Positions 59,675-64,000 of a stretch of DNA of 64,000 bases are shown here, piece after piece. The DNA comes from Silvimonas iriomotensis (GTDB taxonomy: Bacteria > Pseudomonadota > Gammaproteobacteria > Burkholderiales > Chitinibacteraceae): NCBI RefSeq assembly GCF_014645535.1, contig NZ_BMLX01000002.1, positions 558,001-622,000 on the forward strand, written 5' to 3'. How positions within the stretch are numbered: the stretch's first letter is position 1; the number at the start of each line of letters is the position of its first letter. Below the pieces are notes generated by a model. The model worked only from the letters and a program-made list of their open reading frames with translations. It was not told where the DNA came from and ran no database searches. The position numbers and the translations under genes were made by a program.

Positions 59675-60580
59675 TTACTTGACAGCACCGGCCACAAGAC
59701 CGTGGATGTAATAGCGTTGCAGCAACAAAAAGAGCGCGGCACACGGCAGGATGGAAAGCGTGATCCCGGCCTGCATCAGGCCCCAGTTCACGGCGCCCAA
59801 CTGGCCGCTTTGGGCGTTGAGCAGCATCACCGGCAAGGTGAACTGGCGCGCGTCAGAGATCAGGATCAGCGCGGCCAGCAGCTCGTTCCAGGAACCAAAA
59901 AAGGCAAACAGGCAAACCGTCACCAGGCCCGGCCCCACCAGCGGCAACATGACAAGGCGCAGCATGGTCAGCGGGCGGCAGCCATCCAGCACCGCCGCTT
60001 CTTCGATCTCCCGCGGGACGGCATCGAAGGCGTTGCGCATCATGAACACCGAGAACGGCAGCTGGAACGTGGTGTACACCAGCGCCAGCCCCAGCCGGGT
60101 GTCCTGCAAGTGCAGGGTGCGCAGCAAGATAAACAGCGGGTTGAGGATGGACTGGAACGGGATCATCAGCGTGGCCAGGATCAGCATGAAAAACACATTG
60201 CGACCTGGAAAACGGAATCTGGAAAACCCGTAACCGCCCAGCGTAGAGAGCACCGCCGTGGCGCTTACCGTGATCAGCGCCACGGACGTGCTGTTCCACA
60301 GATACTGGCCAATGCCCTGGCCGTAATGCGCCAGATTGATGAAGTTCTCCAGCGAGAACCGGCTGGGCCAGTAATGCGGCGGCGAAGCCATGGCTTCTGA
60401 CGAGGTCTCCAGCGCCGTCATGCACGACCAGAAGATGGGGAACAGGAACATCAGTGCCAGCACGGTGGCGATGAGGTAATACGCCGTGTTGACCAGCCGT
60501 TCCTTGAAGAGCTTGCTGGCGGGTGCAACGTCGACCGGCAAGGCCGGCGCCTCCAGCGCGATATGGACGGAGTTAGTCAT
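59675..60580 (-). CDS. Sugar ABC transporter permease, MalG type
   Basis: This 301-residue protein has six predicted helices, the first 'TAYYLIATVLALMFLFPIFW'. The EAA loop is 'EIEEAAVLDGCRPLTMLRLVMLPLVGPGLVTVCLFAFFGSWNELLAALIL', typical of MalG/LacG. ATG 60580 overlaps the preceding permease's stop by eight bases. It forms the channel with the MalF-type partner. Confidence 0.93.
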   Translation of the reverse strand: MTNSVHIALEAPALPVDVAPASKLFKERLVNTAYYLIATVLALMFLFPIFWSCMTALETSSEAMASPPHYWPSRFSLENFINLAHYGQGIGQYLWNSTSVALITVSATAVLSTLGGYGFSRFRFPGRNVFFMLILATLMIPFQSILNPLFILLRTLHLQDTRLGLALVYTTFQLPFSVFMMRNAFDAVPREIEEAAVLDGCRPLTMLRLVMLPLVGPGLVTVCLFAFFGSWNELLAALILISDARQFTLPVMLLNAQSGQLGAVNWGLMQAGITLSILPCAALFLLLQRYYIHGLVAGAVK

Positions 60581-61460
60581 TGTCGTCTCTCAGCAAGTAC
60601 AACTGCAGCACCGACAGCGCCAGCAGGATCAACAACAGGACGACCGACATGGCCGCGCCATAACCGAGCTTGAAATACGTGAACGAGGCGCGGTAAATCC
60701 AGTGCACCACGGTGATGGTGCTGTTGAACGGGCCACCCCGGGTCATCACGTAAAACTGCTCGAACGCCAGGAAAGAACCGATCACCGACATGACCAGCGC
60801 CAGCGCAAAGGTGCGGCGCATCATCGGGATGGTGATATAGCGGATCTGCTGCACCCGCCCGGCGCCATCCAGCCTGGCGGCTTCATAGAGGTCTTCCGGA
60901 ATGGCCTGCATACCCACCAGCAGGATCACCATGGTGAAACCGGCGGCTTTCCACAGCACCATGACCACGATGGAGCCAAGTGCAGAGTTGGTTTCTGCCA
61001 GCCACTGCACGGGTTCGTCGATCAGATGCAGGTCCATCAGGATGGCGCTGAAAATGCCCACCTGATCGTTGAACATCCAGGTCCACAACAGGCTGGCGGC
61101 GGTCATGCCGATCACCACCGGCAAGAAATACGCAGTGCGGAAAAACCCGACAAAACCGACACTGCGGTGGACCAGCAAGGCCAGCGCAAACGCCAGGATG
61201 AAAATGGCCGGCGTGACCACCAGCGTGTACTTGACCGTGAACCACAAACTGGCCCAGAACGAGGAATCCTGGAGCAGATCAACATAGTTGGAAAAACCAC
61301 TGAATGTCGGGTGGCCCAGCAGCGGCCACTGGTTGAACGACATCCAGATCGTCATGAACAGCGGCACGATGAAAAACAGCGTGGTCACCGTCAGACAGGG
61401 CAGGATGAACCAGTACCCGGCAAGCTGCCTTGCCGGCACACGGCGGATGAGCGCAGTCAT
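60573..61460 (-). CDS. Sugar ABC transporter permease, MalF type
   Basis: This 295-residue protein has helices from 'GYWFILPCLTVTTLFFIVPLFMTIW' onward. The MalF-type EAA loop reads 'LYEAARLDGAGRVQQIRYITIPMMRRTFALALVMSVIGSFLAFEQFYVMTRGGP'. GGAGG lies eight bases before ATG 61460. It is followed at once by the MalG partner. Confidence 0.93.
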   Translation of the reverse strand: MTALIRRVPARQLAGYWFILPCLTVTTLFFIVPLFMTIWMSFNQWPLLGHPTFSGFSNYVDLLQDSSFWASLWFTVKYTLVVTPAIFILAFALALLVHRSVGFVGFFRTAYFLPVVIGMTAASLLWTWMFNDQVGIFSAILMDLHLIDEPVQWLAETNSALGSIVVMVLWKAAGFTMVILLVGMQAIPEDLYEAARLDGAGRVQQIRYITIPMMRRTFALALVMSVIGSFLAFEQFYVMTRGGPFNSTITVVHWIYRASFTYFKLGYGAAMSVVLLLILLALSVLQLYLLRDDND

Positions 61461-61528
61461 GTGTTCTCGCCTCCAGCCTGGCAGCGGCACCAGCCAGCCA
61501 CCGCCAGGCACTTGGGTTCAACGTGCGC

Positions 61529-62776
61529 TCAGTGACCGAGGATCTGCTGGAAGCGCCCTTGCGCATCCTTGATCGCCGGATCAACCCCCTTGCCGAACAC
61601 GGCTTCCTGGATCATGGCCAGCCAGGGGCCATTGGGGTCGTTGAAGAGCTGGTTGAAGTAAGGCGAATACGGCGTTCTGCCCGATTGCATGGCGGCAGAC
61701 ACGACACCCACACGCGGGTCTTGTCTGGCGTAGGTGTTGTCGGCAAAGTCGGCGCGCACCGGAATACTGCCGCCCTTGGCAAACTGGTCGATCTGCACGT
61801 CAGACGACAGACACCAGGTGATGAACTCCCAGGCCGCTTTCTTGTTCTTTGAGGTCGCCGGAATGGCAATGGAATCGCCACCGGCAAAGCTGGCCGAACC
61901 ACCCTTGGCGCCTGGCAACGGCGCCACGCCAAACTCGATCTCCGGGTGTTCCTTTTTCAACAGCCCGATAGAGAACGCGCCCGAGCCCATCATGCCGATC
62001 TTGCCGGTGAAGAACGGATTGATGAAGTTGCTGCCGTTATCCGTTTTGGCCCCGCCCGGGATCATTCCGTCCGTCCACATCTGGCGGTACATGGTCAGCG
62101 TGTTGCGCAGCGCGGGGTTATCCAGCGTTTCTTTCTTGCCATCGGCCGAGAGCACATCCCCGCCTGACGCCCATACATACGGCGTTAGCGTAAACACGTT
62201 GCAACCGCCGCACGCGCCAGAGAAATAAAACCCTTTCACGCCGCCGCCCAGCGCGGTGATCTTCTTGGCCGCAGCCTGGATTTCCGCCATGGTTTTCGGC
62301 GGGGCATCCGGGTTCAGGCCGGCGCGTTTGAACAGTTGCTTGTTGTACAACAGGATGGAGCTTTCCGCGCTGAAGGGCACGGAATACTGCTTGCCGTTAT
62401 AGGCGCCAAGGCGCATATGGGACGGCGACAGCGCTTTGGCGTAGGGCAGCGTTTTGACTTCTGCCGAGAGGTCACTCAACTGGCCGGCCTGGGCAAATGC
62501 CGGCACAAAAATGAGGTCAATGGCGACCACATCCGGCGCGCCGCCACCGGCAACAGCAGTGCCGAACTTGGTGACAAAATCGTCACTGGGGATCACGGTC
62601 AGGGCCACTTTCGTGGGGTGTTTGTCGTTCCACGCCTTGACCATGGGTTCTACAAAAGCTTGATCGGCAGCGCGGACCCAGAAGCTGATTTCTTCCGCGT
62701 GCGCGTTCGCGCTGACCACCAGGGCAGAAGTGCCCAGTACACCTGCAAGTCGTTTTACAAAAGCAGAAATTGTCAT
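61529..62776 (-). CDS. Extracellular sugar-binding protein (family 1)
   Basis: This 415-residue protein has a signal peptide (LGTSALVVSANAHAEE). The mature part has 'ISFWVRAADQAFVEPMVKAWNDKHPTKVALTVIPSDDFVTKFGTAVAGGGAPDVVAID', 'YSVPFSAESSILLYNKQLFKRAGLNPDAPPKTMAEIQAAAKKI' and 'GKIGMMGSGAFSIGLL'. These are family 1 (MalE/UgpB) hallmarks. Given the GH127 neighbour it probably binds arabinofurano-oligosaccharides. GGAGGAGAC precedes the start. First gene of the operon, divergent from AraC. Confidence 0.93.
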   Translation of the reverse strand: MTISAFVKRLAGVLGTSALVVSANAHAEEISFWVRAADQAFVEPMVKAWNDKHPTKVALTVIPSDDFVTKFGTAVAGGGAPDVVAIDLIFVPAFAQAGQLSDLSAEVKTLPYAKALSPSHMRLGAYNGKQYSVPFSAESSILLYNKQLFKRAGLNPDAPPKTMAEIQAAAKKITALGGGVKGFYFSGACGGCNVFTLTPYVWASGGDVLSADGKKETLDNPALRNTLTMYRQMWTDGMIPGGAKTDNGSNFINPFFTGKIGMMGSGAFSIGLLKKEHPEIEFGVAPLPGAKGGSASFAGGDSIAIPATSKNKKAAWEFITWCLSSDVQIDQFAKGGSIPVRADFADNTYARQDPRVGVVSAAMQSGRTPYSPYFNQLFNDPNGPWLAMIQEAVFGKGVDPAIKDAQGRFQQILGH

Positions 62777-62942
62777 TTTCTGTCTCCTCCATGTTATCGA
62801 CCAGGACACCGCAGGGAATGGTCTGTTGCCATTCCGACTGCCCCAAACCGGGGCGGCGATGTGTGAGCATGTTGACGCCCGCTGTAATGGCCGACAAGAT
62901 GACGAAAACCTTGCGCAATAGGACAATTCCGACTTTTCGACC
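62777..62942. promoter_or_regulatory. Divergent promoter region of the arabinofuranoside locus
   Basis: The spacer is 166 bases between the binding-protein and AraC starts. It holds an inverted repeat GGAATGG-TCTGTTG-CCATTCC (62816-62836) and a CCCC/GGGG dyad. These are the best candidates for the AraC site, but no half-site repeat was confirmed. Confidence 0.4.
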
Positions 62943-63770
62943 ATGGATACGCAACTTAGCCTGAATGTCCATATGCCAGTGCATGTCTCCAACGGCGGGC
63001 TGTTTATCTCCCGCGGGGTAGGCACGCATCCGCGCCGGGTGATCGACTCGTTTGAGCTGATTTACGTCAAGCGCGGCATCCTGGGTATTGAAGAAGATGG
63101 CCGCCGTTTTGAGGTGGGCGAAGAAGAAACGCTGCTGCTCTGGCCAGACCGGGAGCACGGCGGCACTGCGGCTTATCCGCCGGATTTGCAGTTCTTCTGG
63201 GTGCATTTCACGCTGCCCGCGCCGCTACAGTGCGACGATGCCACCCAGTTGCAAGTACCCCAGCACGCCTATGTCAGCCGGCCGGAACACATGACCGGCC
63301 TGTTCCGGCGGCTGCTCAACGAACAGGCCCTGCTGGGCGAACGCGCCGTGCCCATGAACCTGATGGCCATGCAGATGCTGTGGGAAGTCACCTCGTCACG
63401 CGCTGTCGGCGGTGTGCTCGACAGCCAGTCTGCCGTGCTGGCCGGCCGGGCTGAAGCACTGATCCGCACCAGTTTTCACCTGCCGATTACCGCATCCAGC
63501 CTGGCGGCCCAACTGGCCTGCAACCCGGACTATCTGGGCCGGGTGTTCCGCAAGCATTACCAGTGCACGCTGACCGAAGCCATCCACACCCGGCGCGTGC
63601 GCCACGCCACCAATTTGCTCACCGATGGCAAACACACCATTGATGAGATCGCCCTGCAGTGCGGGTTTGATGATCCGGGATATTTTCGCCGGGTGTTCAA
63701 GCGCGCCACCGGCACCTCGCCACGCGCGTATCGCAGCCTGCATTTACGCCTGCACATCAATACGGATTGA
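62943..63770 (+). CDS. AraC-family regulator of the arabinofuranoside operon
   Basis: This 275-residue protein has an N-terminal cupin ('SFELIYVKRGILGIEEDGRRFEVGEEETLLLWPDREHGG'). The C-terminal AraC domain has 'ITASSLAAQLACNPDYLGRVFRKHYQCTLTEAIHTRRVRHATNLLTDGKHTIDEIALQCGFDDPGYFRRVFKRATGTSPRAYR'. It is divergent from the SBP gene. It probably activates the transporter and GH127 genes on sensing arabinose or an oligosaccharide. Confidence 0.9.
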   Translation: MDTQLSLNVHMPVHVSNGGLFISRGVGTHPRRVIDSFELIYVKRGILGIEEDGRRFEVGEEETLLLWPDREHGGTAAYPPDLQFFWVHFTLPAPLQCDDATQLQVPQHAYVSRPEHMTGLFRRLLNEQALLGERAVPMNLMAMQMLWEVTSSRAVGGVLDSQSAVLAGRAEALIRTSFHLPITASSLAAQLACNPDYLGRVFRKHYQCTLTEAIHTRRVRHATNLLTDGKHTIDEIALQCGFDDPGYFRRVFKRATGTSPRAYRSLHLRLHINTD

Positions 63771-64000
63771 GTCCATTGGCGTCATCGCGTCGCCAGTTTG
63801 CGTTGAGTAACCATCCATGTTGCAGGAATACGACGACCCGCCAATTCCAGGTCAATCAGACTTGACCCAAAATCTGCACATGACACAGTGTCACCTGGTC
63901 GCAAAAAAACGGTTTTTCGATACATAAACCTACATAAGCGACCCGCGATCCCGCCGCCCCTTCTGCTGCATCACGCCACCTTGCAATCAAAGACTGCCAT
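63771..64000. other. Trailing intergenic sequence
   Basis: No gene was found in the last 230 bases. A perfect 6-1-6 palindrome TGACACAGTGTCA sits at 63881-63893 and could be an operator for a gene beyond the window. Confidence 0.3.

Noticed and set aside
63998-64000. Minus-strand start codon at the window edge
   Set aside because: Its frame closes after eight codons, so no gene is supported.

Overview
The window is about 62 kb of dense, high-GC chromosome. Gene content and operon styles suggest a betaproteobacterium, most likely in the Neisseriales: ydcSTUVW-type putrescine genes, RhlE, a PilV/PilW/PilX-like minor pilin cassette, TonB receptors, a GH64 glucanase and a GH127 arabinofuranosidase. 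That taxonomic placement is inference; there is no rRNA or marker phylogeny here. No phage, insertion sequence or CRISPR array was seen.

Layout. 1-6.8 kb: the end of a GH64 beta-1,3-glucanase, a small exported protein, a DUF1800/DUF1501 pair, a TPR-methyltransferase and a periplasmic binding protein. 6.8-12.9 kb: a GbsR/MarR-DCC-YfcH operon, an SRAP peptidase, RhlE helicase, a WYL regulator and a SnoaL-like protein. 13-21 kb: a YdcSTUVW-like putrescine uptake and oxidation operon on the minus strand. It is interrupted and flanked by two copies of a structured dispersed repeat, with a LysR regulator upstream. 22.5-31.7 kb: an eleven-gene non-canonical type II secretion/type IV pilus-like locus in the order G-F-E, PilM/N/O/P-like, secretin, three pseudopilins. 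31.8-34.4 kb: NAD genes (nadM-Nudix, nadA with an attenuator-like leader) and tRNA-Gly, tRNA-Gly, tRNA-Cys.

34.5-39.3 kb: a five-gene minus-strand operon behind a near-consensus Fur box (PepSY-TM, DUF2271, DUF4198, ApbE, flavodoxin-type reductase). It looks like a flavin-based trans-membrane electron route for iron or another metal. 39.4-42.2 kb: Tag glycosylase, a quinone-oxidoreductase-like enzyme and an AraC regulator. 42.3-45.2 kb: DUF2946 plus a TonB receptor. 45.2-50.2 kb: a five-gene pilin cassette ending in a 728-residue PilX-like protein with a repetitive beta-solenoid-like body, preceded by a compact three-helix leader. 50.2-56.5 kb: a second TonB receptor behind a 20-bp inverted repeat, then LysR, an SGNH hydrolase, an alpha/beta hydrolase and AraC. 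56.6-63.8 kb: a beta-L-arabinofuranoside locus (ABC importer, GH127 and a divergent AraC).

The most interesting parts are the hybrid T2SS/T4P locus, the PilX-solenoid cassette with its leader, the covarying dispersed repeat, the nadA leader terminator, and paired operator candidates at gbsR and the second TonB receptor. All calls are from reading the sequence; no database search was run.
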